Positions 50,830 to 63,408 of a stretch of 64,000 nt of DNA are shown here, piece after piece. A program made the translations under genes and the position numbers. A model generated the notes under the pieces. The model did no database searches. It saw nothing but the letters and a program-made list of their open reading frames with translations, and was not told where the DNA came from. Position 1 is the stretch's first letter. Each line of letters begins with the position of its first letter. Source of the DNA: Trileptium ribeirensis (lineage: Eukaryota > Nematoda > Enoplea > Enoplida > Thoracostomopsidae); NCBI GenBank assembly GCA_030248225.1, contig JASANE010028402.1, positions 43,645-107,644 of the forward strand, given 5' to 3'.

Positions 50830-53800
50830 TTATAACATTATCGCTGGTACGGTACGAGACGAGACGACGTTCCACGATGAAGCTGTACCAAGGTCACGAA
50901 TCACACCACGCCACCGTTGCCGGTTTTGCGCTGCAGCGAAGGCTTCTCCCAGAGTAAAATGAGCGTTGCGGAGGTCATTGCCAAGGTCGTCGCGCCACTG
51001 CTTACGTGGGGCTCGCCGATCGACGCGCCAAAGCAGTGGAGGAACCTGGAGATAAAGTTGTTTAGGCTGGCGATTAGCACGCATACGCTAGAGATTGCCC
51101 GCTTAGCGTAGAATGTGTTGTCGAATGATGTCGATCACAAGGGGTTGGTTTAGGCACGTAGAGCGTATGGCCACGTTTTGCACCTGCTTAGAAGGTTGAC
51201 CCCACAAATAGCCCTCAGGCATCTCATTTGAAATGCCTCGAGCTTTCGAATGTCCTCAGCCTTCAAAGTTCAAGACTCACACGAATAAATGAGCATAGGG
51301 ATAACTATGGCGTTGAAAACTAGCATTTTAGCCCGTAGAGGGAGCTCACTTTGCGACCACAATGAGCGTTCCAGTCTGCCGAAGACTGTGGTAGCTTTGC
51401 CGATCCGGGTTGTTATATCCGCTGACGATGCGGTTTCGGTTGTGTTAAGTATAATTCCAAGGTAGCTACAAGAATCGACCGATTCCAACAGTTCGCCACG
51501 GGACGAAATACATATCGCGGTAACCCAGCGCGAGTACCATGGATTTGGACACGTATATCACTAGACCGAATTTAGCAGCGACTTTATCAACCTGGTTTAA
51601 AGCCGCTTCAGCGAGTTGTGGCGTTTCAGCTAAACGTACGATGTCATCCGCATACACTAAATCTGTATTGGCGAGGTCAGTGCTATAAGTCACACCGTCA
51701 AAACCAGCGAGAGCTTGTTCCAACACGTAATCGATTATAACGTTGAAAAGCACAGGGGAAACGATACATCCTTGTCGAACTACCGTTTTTATTTCGAAAC
51801 TATCGGAGTTATCATTGTAGACGCGTACAGAGCTGGTCGTTTGAGCGTACATTACGCGAATGATGTTAACGATTTTGGCAGGGACACCTTAACGGGAAAA
51901 TGCCCTCATTAATGACGCCCGATGAACACTATCGAACGCTGCAGCAAAGTCGATAATAATAGCAACGAATGGTTGATTGTATCTAATTCGCCTAGCGAAA
52001 ATATGGTAAAGTATATTATCACTACTGCCCAGGGTTTTTTTCAAAACGGAGCCTGGGCCCAGCTTGACTCCAGTAAATTTTTTATGGGTGTAGACCTTAA
52101 ACTATGGGTCCAGATTTACAATTTTTGGCTCGATAATTTCACGAATTTTTACACAATAAAGAAACGTAACTACGAAACGCAATTTTACATTATTACAAAA
52201 AAATAAATTATTCCCTGCCTGTCCCAAGAGAGGATAAAGGACGCGGGCTATCCATAAAACCAGCAGTAAGCAACTACATATGTACACATATAAGCATGAA
52301 CGGCTAAAAGCCTGCAATTTGAAATAGAATTTATATACAAATCGTATGTCTCCGAAACCGAAACTGCCCTGGGTCCAGCTTGTGTCCAGCAAAATTTTTT
52401 GGGTCCACGTAAAATTATTTGGGTCCACGTAAAATTATTTGGGTCCACGTAAAATTATTTGGGTCCAGACCCACCTGTAGCCCCAAAAACCTAGCTACAG
52501 CCTCTGCCAGGATGAAAACCAGCTTGTTCCTCGCGAGCTACTCTTTCCCGATTTTCAACGATTCGCGATCGGACCACAGATGCAAAGACCTTGTTCACGA
52601 TCGACAGAAGGGTAATCCGCGGTAATTCTGGCATTTACGACGGTCCCCCTTTTAGAAGGTGGGAACGATAATACCACAATCTGAGGGTACCTGCTCCGTG
52701 GTCCAGATCGCTGTGAAAATGCAATGGTGTGCACGACAGATAGCCGGTCCACCTGCTTTGAAAGCTTCGGGGGATATATCGACTACACCGCACGCCTTAC
52801 GAGATTTAAGTTCTTGCATTGAGGCTTCAATCTGCACCAGAGATGGCGCGGAGACGTCAGTGGTGTCAGATGCGACACTGGGAGTGTTGAAGGTAGGATC
52901 TAAGACCGGAAGATCGGTACGATTGAGGAGGCCTGAAAAATATGCCTTCCACCGATTTAATTTACCCTCTTTAAATTTGATAGGGACTTCTTGAATTCTA
53001 AGATTGTATCCGACATAGGAACACGAGGTTTAGCGACTCGCTTGATCAGGTTGAACAACTTCAGGGAATTGCCCATGTTTAAAGAGCGTTCAAGTTCATT
53101 TGCTGTATCATTCCACCACCTTTCCCGGTCCTCCTTGAGGCACCGCGTGACTTCCCTGTGTAGGATGTTGTAGCGAGGTTTGTTAACCGTTTTCATACGC
53201 TTACGCTCATCGACGAGATCGAACGTACGTGGTGATATCCATGGGGTGGTACGGTTTCGAACAATAGGGTAAACTTTTTTAACCGATTCAGATATTGCAG
53301 ATTTAAAGCTATCGTAAGCAAGTTCGAGGTCCACAGCTGGGTCCGCCAGAAGTTCGAAGCGGTTCAAAAGATCAACACGGAATTGATCTCGTCCTGTATG
53401 GGAGGATAAACACGACATGTCGTAGCGCTAGTTGACTTCTTAACTCCGGCTTTAAGATGTAGTTGCACTTTACAGACGACCATACGTGATGCGATCCAAT
53501 ATCTGCAAGGCGGTTGACCCGAAATTCATGAATTGAGGACTTAAAGCGCTAGTTAACCAGAAAGTAGTCGAGTTGTTTCAAAGTATGCTGATCGTTCAAA
53601 CGTTGGCGTCTAAGCTCGAACCAGGTATTCATTACAGCTAGATGGTAAAATTGAGCAAACGAACAGAGACGCAAGCCGTTGTCATTCATGGAGTCGAGGC
53701 CATGATTCCCGAGTCCTGACTGCACAAACCTGAGAATTAAAGTCACCGACGACAGAACAAAAACAATTATTGTTAATACGAGATAAGGTAGATTGTAGAT

Positions 53801-53985
53801 TCACATAAAATGTGTCTTTTATAGCACACGAATCACATTCTGTAGGCGCGTAAGCTGCCATGACACGGATAGGGATTAAATCGTTCAATTCGATTAAGGC
53901 GAGTCGGTTTAAGATTGACTCAATATATGCAAAGGTATTTACCAAATTCCACGTGTTAGTAGTCAGCGATTAACACAACTAATAT
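50830..53985 (-). mobile_element. 5'-truncated RTE-clade LINE, broken
   Basis: Read on the minus strand. The 5' part (about 53545-53945) is the C-terminal half of an apurinic-like endonuclease with VMAAYAPTE and VVGDFNSQ. Next comes the linker WISPRTFDLVDERKRMK..ERWWNDTANELE (about 52960-53420), then reverse transcriptase: LKSRKACGVVDISPEAFK, EQAGFHPGRGC, FAAAFDSVHRASLMRA, RQGCIVSPVLFNVIIDYVL, the catalytic VYADDIV at 51640-51660 and SYLGIIL. The C-terminus has RAPRKQWRDDLGNDLR and AQNRQRWR, ending at a stop near 50830. The domain order matches RTE elements. Stops, frameshifts and a ~490 bp insertion make it inactive, and the 5' part of the endonuclease is missing. Confidence 0.85.
52000..52495. 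repeat. Insertion within LINE reverse transcriptase, with 20 bp tandem repeats
   Basis: The reverse transcriptase reading is interrupted between HPGRGC and RIRYNQPF. The insert carries direct copies of CTGGG.CCAGCTTG.STCCAG.AAATTTTTT near 52053 and 52369, and three exact 20 bp units (GGGTCCACGTAAAATTATTT) at 52401-52460 followed by a partial fourth. No coding sequence is seen. Confidence 0.6.
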
Positions 53986-54139
53986 CCGACTATAAATCGC
54001 ACAAGCCCGCCACAAGGCGTTAAAAGTAGCTTGTAGGAAAAAGTTAATGTTTGCGACTAGACGTACCGCCTTAGTTCGACTTCAGTATAGAGAAAATCAT
54101 GCGGTAAAACCGCGATCCTTCAGAGTTTTCACACAATAC

Positions 54140-54190
54140 ATAGTTTAGAACTTTAATATAAATATGTTTCCACAATATCTTTAAATAGGC
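54140..54190. repeat. 51 bp direct repeat, left copy
   Basis: Begins ATAGTTTAGAACTTTAATAT and ends TCTTTAAATAGGC. Identical to 57369-57419. It lies immediately outside the left TIR. Confidence 0.85.
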
Positions 54191-54733
54191 GTTGTTCACA
54201 TTTATTTGTGTGCAGCTACTGCACACAGTGGGCAGTATGGTGGCTACGAATGCACTCAAACCAATTTGAGCGCAATGGCAGCGTCGAATGCACAGTCCAT
54301 GCAATGGTAAACTCGGTTGCTACCTAAGAGCATTTGCTGCAGTGATAGCACGTGGCTATGCAACTGTATAGTTCAATGCATTGACGGCGTGCATTTGTAA
54401 CGAATTTTACATTTAAAGGTGTAAAAGACAGATCAGTTTACACGGCAGAGTGTAATAGTTTTGATCATTGACCGTGCAATGATTATTACCATTGCAAACT
54501 GTAGAGAATGTTGTTTACTAAAGCACTGCTTCCGTGAACTTGTTTTCGCTAAAGCACTTTCCAGTGCAATTGTTGTCACATTTGCGCTGGTTGCAGCAAC
54601 AACCAAACATGGCGACCCACTGACCCACCTTCCATTCTGGTCGCAAAACAAATTATTTAACACCATGCGTGGTTATTCTTGCAAGTGGAGCAATGCTCGG
54701 TACTCGGGGTTGTGCAATTACTTTCCGAAACCT

Positions 54734-54821
54734 GCGGGCACCCGTGCCCGCGGGTTACTCGATACGCGCGGGCTCAACATTTGAGCCCGTACCCGGCCGG
54801 CCTGCGGGTACGCGTACCCGC
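54734..54821. repeat. GC-rich island with three consecutive hairpins
   Basis: GCGGGCACCCGTGCCCGC at 54734-54751 is nearly self-complementary; CGGGCTCAA/TTGAGCCCG around CAT at 54769-54789 is a perfect 9 bp-arm hairpin; GCGGGTACGCGTACCCGC at 54804-54821 is a perfect 18 bp palindrome. They stand in AT-rich surroundings just inside the left TIR. Confidence 0.7.
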
Positions 54822-54839
54822 GAATAGTTCTGCGAGTAT

Positions 54840-56850
54840 TTCCGCTCCGAATCTCCAACTCGTTTTACCCCAGCTCTTGCCGTTTTCACCCTATACGCAC
54901 TCAAAATTTTACATACCCACAATGTACGCCACTTAAAACGAAATTTCGACAGGGTCGGAAATGTATAAATATAAAATAGTAAAAATCCTCGATGCCTTAT
55001 CTATAGTGCATGTTAGCGGTTAAAATTTTAAGCTGATCCCAGGTCAAGCCGGTCCAACCCGACTGGGACTCGATACGCCCGCCCACTTCGATTTCGCACA
55101 AGCCACGCCAAGCCAAAAAATTCAACCAGCTCTCACCTCTTCCGCGCCATTATTCTCGAGATTTGTATCTGGTTAAAATGAGCTAATGAGTGTGTTTTCG
55201 GCATTAAAGTCGGCTAACGCTTCGCTTAAAATTTGGTGTCCATCCTACCACTATGTGACAACTTTTGACTCTATTGAATATGCTGGGTGTGTTCATAGTT
55301 TGGTGCAGAATTTTAGGCTGTAGTACATACGTAGGCATTTACATTCTGCTGTAATATCTATGCATTTATGTATATATACATATAAAGATGTCACACAATA
55401 CCTGAGCGCAAAATTTCCTATCGTAAAATGTACAACAAATTCCATCAAATATTCTTGATACGCTAATACAACTTGGTGTTTATGGCAACGTCGAAATCTA
55501 TTATACATATCTAAGTTCAAGTGATGTTGCCTTAAAATGAATTTCTTTTATTTCTAAGCACTGTTAGCGCTAAATATAATTTGTGGCAAAGCGTAATATG
55601 ATCTTGCCTACTGTCCACCCTAAGCTATTACAACTGAGCCGCATGTGGCAATCTTTGTACACGATAATATAACATCATATGACCGTGGCATTAAACAACA
55701 GCTTTTAAATCGGCGAAAACACTATAATGGTAGAGAACAATGTCTTTCTACGTTTGCCAAACTTTTTGTCACAGCAAATTTTACTGACTTCAAAATATAT
55801 ATTTGGTAGCTTCTAGAATTTATTAACGCTGTTCTAGAGAAAACTGAGGTAACAGAAACTATCTAAATTCTCTTCGGTCAATAGGATATTCTCAGAAAAA
55901 TGCATCAGACAAACTCCGGATCATATTTTTGCGGGAAAACTAAAACTTAAATAGAAATAGACACTAGCTTACAATAGTCATGACTATGAAACCGGGAAGA
56001 AACCAGGAACCGGTACCTATGCAACCATATAAATATTTGCAACCTTTACCTATATTTCAAACTTTATTGGAAATTACGACGCACCCTTAAAATTATACAT
56101 TATCGAGGTCCGAAGCCCCAGACGACGATAGCGACTGCGCTGGGGGGACGCCTTCATCCTCCTGCCAAATAATGGATGTTACAAAATTTTTGCACGCAAA
56201 TAGTGGCGGATCCTGAAATATATTTGGGGTTTCGTCAAATTTTTGCGACGAGGGAGATGATTTTTACTGAAATTTTTCGACCACTATTCAAGGTCATATG
56301 ATTCCGCATATTTCACTTTTATATCATATTGGTCAATACTCTGACGGAAGGTGGAGGAGGACGAGACGGGCGATCGCCCCCGCCCCAGTTCTGAATCAGT
56401 CAGTTTATTCAGTCAGCCAAACACATGTATCGCGATAACCCTACAATTTGTAAATATTTATGTAATATAATGTAGACAAAAGCCCCCCAAATATTTAAAT
56501 ACAATAAAGCATTTATAAAAGTAACATAACATTGAAAATATCTTTAATTTAATAAAAATAATTTATACTTCAAATGTTAAACAAAACACATAAAATCAGC
56601 ATTGTACACTAATAATTAAAATTCTAACAGTTACGACATCTATTTCAAGCAAAAGTTGAAATATTTTAAATGGTGTTCTAATAAAACATCGAATTTCTGC
56701 AGAAAATAATAAAAACAGAATTGCATGCATTTCAGAGCGGGATTGAAACCGAAACGATACACTTTCAACCATTAAATAACATTGAAACACTCAGATACAC
56801 TGAAGATGACTATTGCCATCATTGAAACAAGCATATACGCGCAAGGTCCG
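54840..56850. other. Interior of the TIR element, no gene seen
   Basis: AT-rich, with GC-richer patches near 55050-55140 and 56120-56165 and an A/T-rich stretch at 56470-56600. Open frames are short on both strands and lack recognised motifs. Confidence 0.5.
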
Positions 56851-57368
56851 AGGTCCCAGGACGGGGGATCAGCCCGTAGGTGGGGGTGGTATTGGCGCTT
56901 ATGCTTCGTTCCGTTTATTTTTGTGTGCGAACATTTCAGGCATATGTTTATGCCATTGCTGCAGCCAGCGCAAATGTGACAGCAATTGCACTGGAAAGTG
57001 CTTTGCCGAAAACAATTTCACGGACGCAATCCTTTAGTATACAACATTGCTCTATAGTTTGCAGTAGTAATTTTCATTGCACGGTCAATGATCAAAACCA
57101 TTGCACTCGACTGTGTAAAATGATATTTCTTTTGCACCTTTAAATGTAAAGGTCCTTACAAATGCACGCCGTCAATACATTGAGCTGTACAGTTGCACAG
57201 CCACGTGCTTTCACTACTGCAAATGCTCTTAGTAAGCAACCGAGTTTACCATTGCATGGACGGTGCATTAGACGCTGTCATTGCGCTCAAATCGGTTTGA
57301 GTGCATTCGTAGCGACCATACTGCCCACTGTGTGCAGTAGCTGCACACAAATAAACGTGAACGACGCA

Positions 57369-57419
57369 ATAGTTTAGAACTTTAATATAAATATGTTTCC
57401 ACAATATCTTTAAATAGGC
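57369..57419. repeat. 51 bp direct repeat, right copy
   Basis: Identical to 54140-54190 and in the same orientation, immediately outside the right TIR. Confidence 0.85.
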
Positions 57420-59195
57420 AATCCAACGTCGCAGTGAGACCGAATATCTCAAACAGTCCACGAACCAGAAGTAAATAGAAAACATTCATATAAAGAGACG
57501 TGAGTATGTTTCTGAATTTAAAAATGCTTTACCAGGAGCCATCTGCTGACATCTTACAGCCTGGACTGTGACAAACTCCGCCTCTAGGTTTCAGCTAACA
57601 CAATAATGAGGCTTCACTACAAATTCATACAAGCGATTGGTAGTCTAATCAGACAGCATATTGGAAACTTTCATTACCGTTGGGTTTACCCTAAATAATA
57701 GCAAGCATTAATTTTTTCTCTGCTGCTGCATAAAATTTGAGCAAACTAAACAATTGCTATAGCAACCCTTATGGTTTTTCAGTGGTTGAACAGGCAAGAA
57801 ATACGCATAGGCTAGGACATAATGGGTGATCCAAATCGCAAAAGAAAAAGAGCATCAGTTGTGTACCGGTTTTGCTGGCTCTAACCGCCAAATTGGGGTA
57901 GCCAGCTTCCCATGTTTTATTTATGCTATGTTGGTCAGGCTTATTGCTGTTAATTACTTTCTACGCACACTGTTTATTACTATTAATTATATACTTTCTA
58001 CCCGCTCTAAATTATTAAGACTTGAATATCTGCACCGTTTCAAACCTCTTTCGGAAACTGACATCACAGTTCAAATGACTCCCAATGTAATGCAGGGCAC
58101 CTTTTTTAAAACGCGATCGAGTGGTATAGCCCGCTTTCCCGTCCTACCAGTTTGGAAGGTGTGTGCCCTACTCTCACCTGCACAAGAATTTTTACAGTTG
58201 GCGTCATTTTATTTCAAAGAAATAAATAATGATGCTCGTAACATATAAAATCATTATGGAATTATCATGGCACTAAGGAAAACTGATTGAAATGTTTGCC
58301 ATGCCGTTTATTCTGTTCATGTGAATTATTGACAAACGATGAATTTGTATGGCAAAGTGGAGACTACATAGGTTCATAAACATTAATGGAACAGAACTTT
58401 AGAAACATACATAACAAAGTAAAAGGCTTTACGTTTTGAACAAGTTATAACAAGCCCCAAAATTATAAAAACCCAACGGTGGCTTCGAAACATCTAGTTA
58501 AGAGAAACTTGCTATAGACCACAGGAAACTTTGCTTTTATCGTTAAGCAATATTAAACAGTGGAGGAAATGGCTAAATTATACGATATAAGCTTAGGTGA
58601 AGTGTGTTTTGGCGATATTATGTTTGCAAGAACGCTGAACTTTACCACCATATTCCACGGCAATAACTAAGCCCAGACAAATCCCGTTAGATTCTAACAG
58701 GTAACGCATTAAGGCCATAATGTAACTAACGCGTGAGTTCACTTTACGTGCGTGAACCTGGGTGCTGTTTTGGCAAGTAGTCAGTTATCGATTATACAAC
58801 CGAGAAACTCACATAAATTACTATATTTTATTCCTTATGAGGGAACAGATCAGTCACTATTTTACGAATTAGATAGCAACTGCGCTGATCGCCATCGTGT
58901 GACACGTTTCGTAACCGAGCTCCTTGATGGCACATATTGCACTCACCACAAACACTACAGTTCTATTCAGAATGTCATTTTTATGAGCCCGGTGAAAGCA
59001 ATGATATACTAAGCGATTATGTTGACGCCGTGATACATAGAGTTAGCTAAATTTTGGGACATACAGTTGAAAATCAATTCCATACAATAGCTGTAATTTA
59101 TTGAAGTAACCTTTTACTCAAACAAAATTATTCAAGACACTAACAATGTTATGCAACAAAAATAACGTGTCCCACAACAACATCGCAATACTTAC
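57420..59195. other. Intron remainder with unassigned open frames
   Basis: A 140-codon open frame at 57826-58248 (+) and an 86-codon one at 58752-59012 (+) have no family I recognise. Both lie in the TMEM245-like intron on the opposite strand. They could be fragments of a further element or chance. Confidence 0.3.
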
Positions 59196-59426
59196 CAATC
59201 CTTTTGGCCACCATATATAACAACGGTATCAACAGTATCGACAAAAGCCATAAATGTGTCGCAAACCACAGCAGCATACATGCGCCAAGCAGACATTGAA
59301 TATAAAAGTCAGCATTCGACGACCGATCTATGCTTTCCGTTGACATCGATGTTGTTGACAGATTGGACTGGATTTGCTTAGATGGCGTAGAATGACTACT
59401 GGCCGCGTCAGGAGAATCTGTTGTTG
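59196..59426 (-). CDS. TMEM245: TMEM245-like exon 1 of 5 visible
   Basis: 77 codons including the split first one: a polar Ser/Thr-rich start (TTDSPDAASSHSTPSKQ) followed by a paired hydrophobic region, FYIQCLLGACMLLWFATHLW and LLSILLIPLLYMVAKRIG. It corresponds to the TMEM245 membrane hairpin that ends with a V/I-rich helix and RK.G before the cytoplasmic loop. Acceptor TTTTTTACAG, donor ATTG|GTAAGT; the last G is the first base of the split Val codon. In animals TMEM245 is a multi-pass membrane protein of unknown transport function related to the bacterial AI-2E transporter family. Earlier exons were not found between here and 64000. Confidence 0.65.
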
Positions 59427-60064
59427 CTGTAAAAAATATGGTTTGCAGAAGGCGGTTACAGTATAAGCAAATCATGGTTTATAGACAGGAAACTTTTATT
59501 TCACCTGCATCTTGAAGTAAGCTCACTGTATAAACTGCGGTTATATTCGAATTTAGGAATCCATTATCAATTTATTGTCATCACTTATGAGAGCTGTATC
59601 AAATCCTGTTTAGTTATAACGGAGGAAATAACGGATGCATCAGATGTAAAGCATGCGTAATATAGCATTTCGTGATACGGATAAATTAAAATTAACACTG
59701 ATCTAAAGTATAAAGCTATCATTTCCTACAGGATAAAACGCTACCAAAATATTAATGCTTTCGTGATTTCTCTCCAAGAATGCATAATAATAACAACTGT
59801 CCACTGTTTGTTAAATTAAGTTACAGTGGCAAATGATAACACAAAGGATTAGCGACTTCTCAATTCCGTCTTTAATATTGTGTAATAGGTGGTACACTTT
59901 AAAACTAGAGGACAAAATTTATCCAAAATTACAGGATTTCGATTGCGCCTGCGAAATAATTACTGGGTTTATGCAATTTATTAGCACCCACAATAATTTT
60001 GAAATTACAGAGTAATTACTGTGTAATATGGCCAGTGCCCAGATCAGCATTTCGCATGCGAGGG
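59427..60064. other. Intron sequence upstream of TMEM245-like exon
   Basis: AT-rich; one 60-codon open frame at 59833-60015 (+) with no recognised similarity. No other feature seen before the family E element. Confidence 0.4.
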
Positions 60065-61101
60065 TGAAACGGAGCGAGCGTGGTTTCATTTATACGTTAT
60101 TCTGAGTAATTAACTGCAGCAGACTGCGTTTGATGCATATACCGCTCTAGAGCCTCTGGAATCCTGTTCCTATTGAAAACCTAAAACCTCGTCGACCCTA
60201 AACCTAACGGAAACAGCTGACAACGTATGAAGTATTTGTGTTGGTATCTAGATAACGAAACATTCATTCAGTCTACCGAAAACTCTATATAGCCAATTGT
60301 TGATACCCTACTCGCAGTACACAACCAAACTACTGAAGACATGCTATATTCTGAAAATCGGATTCATTGATTTTAAGCCCACTGAAAACTCTCAAGAAGC
60401 ATGAAAAATACGTATAAGTTTCTACATAACCAAACCGTTGTATTTATCCTACCGAAAGACCTATATAGACAGTTCTTGATGCCCTATATGTAATACGTAA
60501 CCAACTACGCAAAGCAGACAGTATTTTGAAGATCCGGTTCGTTGACCCTAAACCCATTGAAAACCTATGAAAAGGCATGAAACACACGTGTAGTGCTCTA
60601 TATAATCAAACGCTGTATTTCGTTGCAAGGTAAAAAGTAAAAACGCGTTATAACAAGCCAAAATTTGAAACATCAATATCTCTGATGAAGTGTCGACGAA
60701 CGATATTCGGGCCTACAGCGGCCAGGAGGTGGTCTCACTATAACGTGGTGGTCCAAAGTGTTGTAAATTTCGATAAGCTAAGTTCGATGATGTCTCGGTT
60801 TTTCGCTGCGAAGCCTATATCACAAGAAATGAGTTGCGAAACACTGGTAGCGGCATGGCCAGGTTTTGACAAAGAACTCTTAAACACTGTTTTTTACCAT
60901 TTTGACACCAAAGATAAGGTTGGAACTGTTCGTTTTTCGACTAAAAGGCACATCGTCGTCTCTTTTCTTATCGAACCAAAAAATTTATCGAAAGCCATCC
61001 ACCTGAAGATGAGTTATACGTGACGGAAATATACAAAAATACAAATATTCACGATTGATGCCCTCAGTAGAAACTCCGCGGGCATCGCTAGCTCCGTTTC
61101 A
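60065..61101 (+). mobile_element. Family E TIR element with satellite units (E2)
   Basis: Left border TGAAACGGAGCGAGCGTGG, right border GGGCATCGCTAGCTCCGTTTCA. The first half (60110-60620) holds satellite units with TCTAGATAACGAAAC, CCGAAAACTCTATATAGCC, TTGTTGATACCCTAC, CTATATTCTGAAAATCGG and CCCACTGAAAACTC. The second half has the GGCCTACAGCGGCCAGGAGGTGGTC..GCGGCATGGCCAGGTTTTGACAAAG block, which is open over 112 codons (60685-61023) and recurs at 62990-63340. It is about 1.04 kb long, the shortest complete-looking copy here. Confidence 0.65.
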
Positions 61102-61846
61102 AAAACTACTGGGTGCATAGAATTTAGCAACACCTAAAGATTTTCAATTTTGGGTTGCATGTAGCACCCCAAAATTTGCTAGGGATTTTTTTGTCCTTTC
61201 CCTTCGATTTTAAGGTGGATGACCTATAAACGACTATTCTCCCAAACCTTACCTAGCATTATGCAGTTTAATTTACTGCGGCATAACGTAGCAAAATTAA
61301 TCATAGCACAACGTAATCCATTTGTTACCCGCTTGAGCAACAAAACTATATTAATATTTATATATATTTTTGAGTAATTTCGATTATTACAGAACCATTA
61401 TATAAAAATTTCATCATAAAATGTTTCTGCGCTATTTTCCAACATAAATTCCACTAAAACCACAAATGTTATTTTCAGGTACATATTTTTGTACTTTATA
61501 TCTTAAGCTTATACCTGATTGCAGAAATAACTAAACTACGTCTACATGTGAAATAAGATATACTAAATAATTCTAATAAAGCTAGGCTAAAATATTGACT
61601 TAATAGACTAATCAAAAATCCTTATTCAAAATAAAGACATTCCTAATCGAGCAGAGTTATTACAAGTTATTATGTGACTAATTTTCAATACAATATTATA
61701 AATCGGACATGCGTGTAAAACTGCAGCTTATGATTAAAGTTTTATATAACCCTGATTTGCAGACGCTTCCGAGAAGTTGCTTTGACTATTCCAGCTAGAT
61801 TGATTTCAAAATCAATGTCTAAAACTAAATATCTCGCAAGGTGAAA
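61102..61846. other. AT-rich spacer between family E elements
   Basis: Strongly AT-rich with TATATATATTTT near 61361. No gene or repeat recognised. Confidence 0.5.
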
Positions 61847-63408
61847 TTGAAATGGAGCTACCGTATTTTAATCTATACTGCCTTTATGTATAATCACCTG
61901 CAACAAGCTTTCTATTTGATGTGTATACCAGTCTAAAACCATTAAACATAATATATGGTAAATGCGTATAGTGATAATAATGTGGTAAAAGTATATTATG
62001 AAGCTTTATAATACTGGTCTGATAGGAGTTATAGAATATTACCCATTTTGCGTGCCACACCACACGTAACAACATCTAAGGACGCATAGCGAATAATAAC
62101 TGACGACAAACTATATTCTGAAATTCGGATTTGCCGGTCCTAAATCAAGTGCAAACTTGAGGAAAAGCTAGGTGTGTAAAACTCAAGAAGCCAAGACTTA
62201 GAAAACTATTTTCGTTATCTGGAGTTCAGTACAAATATTTTCTACCTTTGCAATGGATTTAGGGTATACAAATCCGAATTTTAGAATAGTCGACAGTTAT
62301 TTCTGGCTATACGTTGTTTCCTGCGTCTTTAGACATTGTTATGTGTTCTGGCTCGCAAAATGGGTGATATTCTATATAACATATATCAGACCAGCATTAT
62401 AAAGCTACATTATAGATAATTATTCTTGGTGCCCTATATGCAATACGTAACCAAACAACTAACGACAAACTATATTCCATCGGCAATCGGTTCAATGACC
62501 CTAAACTCATTGAAAACAGAGGAAAAGGCATGATATACTTATATACTCGTTCTGGACTCTAGATAACTAAACCATCATCAGTCTGTCAAATAACCTATGC
62601 AGACAATTCTTGATGCTATGCACGTAAATGTGACCAAACTGAGACTGTATTCTAGAAATCAGGTTCATTGATCCTAAACCCGCTGAAAACACATGTCAAT
62701 CCATGAAATATGCACATTGGGCTCTATATAACCAAATCAGTGTATTCAGCATTCATAAACCCCTATATATAGAGCATTCTTGGTGCCCTGCACGCAATAC
62801 ATAATCAAACAAATGAAAACGCACATTATGGAAATCGGGTCATCGACCTGAAAATCTTCGAAACCCCAAGAAAAACAAAATATATTCAAATCATGCTCTA
62901 GACAGTAAAACCATCGGATTCAGCGTGCGTGCTTGATACCTAATAAGCACTCATTGTAAAGTAAAAACTCGCAATACGACGCCAAAATTTGAAAAATCGC
63001 TATTTCTGACAAAGGGTCGAGGAACCATATTTGGATCCTCGGCGGCCCAGGGAGTGGTCACAATGAGTCGCGGTGAGCAATGTTGTAAATCTCGATGAGC
63101 CTGATTTTGCATGGTTGCCTCCATTTTTCGATGTAAAGTCTGTGTAGCGAGATATGGGCTGCAAAGCATGGGTATCCGTATGGCCAGATTTGGCAAAGGA
63201 ACCATAAAAACACGTTTTTCTGATTCTGACCCGGAATATGAGGTCAGAGCTGTTCGCGTTCAACTTAAGGGCACATCTTCATCAGTTTTGCTATCGAACA
63301 AAAATTTGTTGAAACTCATCCATCCAAAAATCAGTTATGAAGACTGCAACATACAAAAGAAATTTTCACCATAGCACACTCAGTGGAAACTCTGCTCGCT
63401 CTGTTTCA
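61847..63408 (+). mobile_element. Family E TIR element with satellite units (E3)
   Basis: Left border TTGAAATGGAGCTACCG, right border GAAACTCTGCTCGCTCTGTTTCA. Satellite-like units span about 62100-62950 with repeated ATTCTTGGTGCCCTATATGC, AATACGTAACCAAACAACT, ACAAACTATATTC and GACCCTAAACTCATTGAAAAC. The GTCGAGGAACCATATTTGGATCCTCGGCGGCCC..TATGGCCAGATTTGGCAAAG block (62990-63220) parallels that of E2. About 1.56 kb; the extra length comes from more tandem units. Confidence 0.65.

Larger units (their letters stand above)
54189..57369. mobile_element. 3.2 kb TIR element with ~415 bp inverted ends
   Basis: Left TIR about 54191-54605, right TIR about 56955-57367, both starting GTYGTTCACRTTTATTTGTGTGCAGC and reading TACTGCACACAGTGGGCAGTATGG, GCTACGAATGCACTCAAACC, TTTTGATCATTGACCGTGCAATG and AAAGCACTTTCCAGTGCAATTG. 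Two smaller repeat-rich areas lie inside, including a GC-rich hairpin island at 54734-54821. The interior (54840-56850) shows no transposase, so the element seems non-autonomous. Perfect 51 bp direct repeats flank it. Confidence 0.7.
50650..59195 (-). other. 8.5 kb intron of TMEM245-like gene
   Basis: The intron carries an RTE-clade LINE in the sense direction (50830-53985), a 3.2 kb TIR element (about 54190-57369), and unassigned AT-rich sequence. Removing it joins the codon split G|TT (Val) across exons at 59196 and 50649. Confidence 0.65.

Noticed and set aside
58560..58675. Short + strand reading (MAKLYDISLGEVCFGDIM) resembling acid ceramidase/NAAA proteins
   Set aside because: The similarity covers under 20 residues, lacks the usual CTSI block, and no flanking exons were found.
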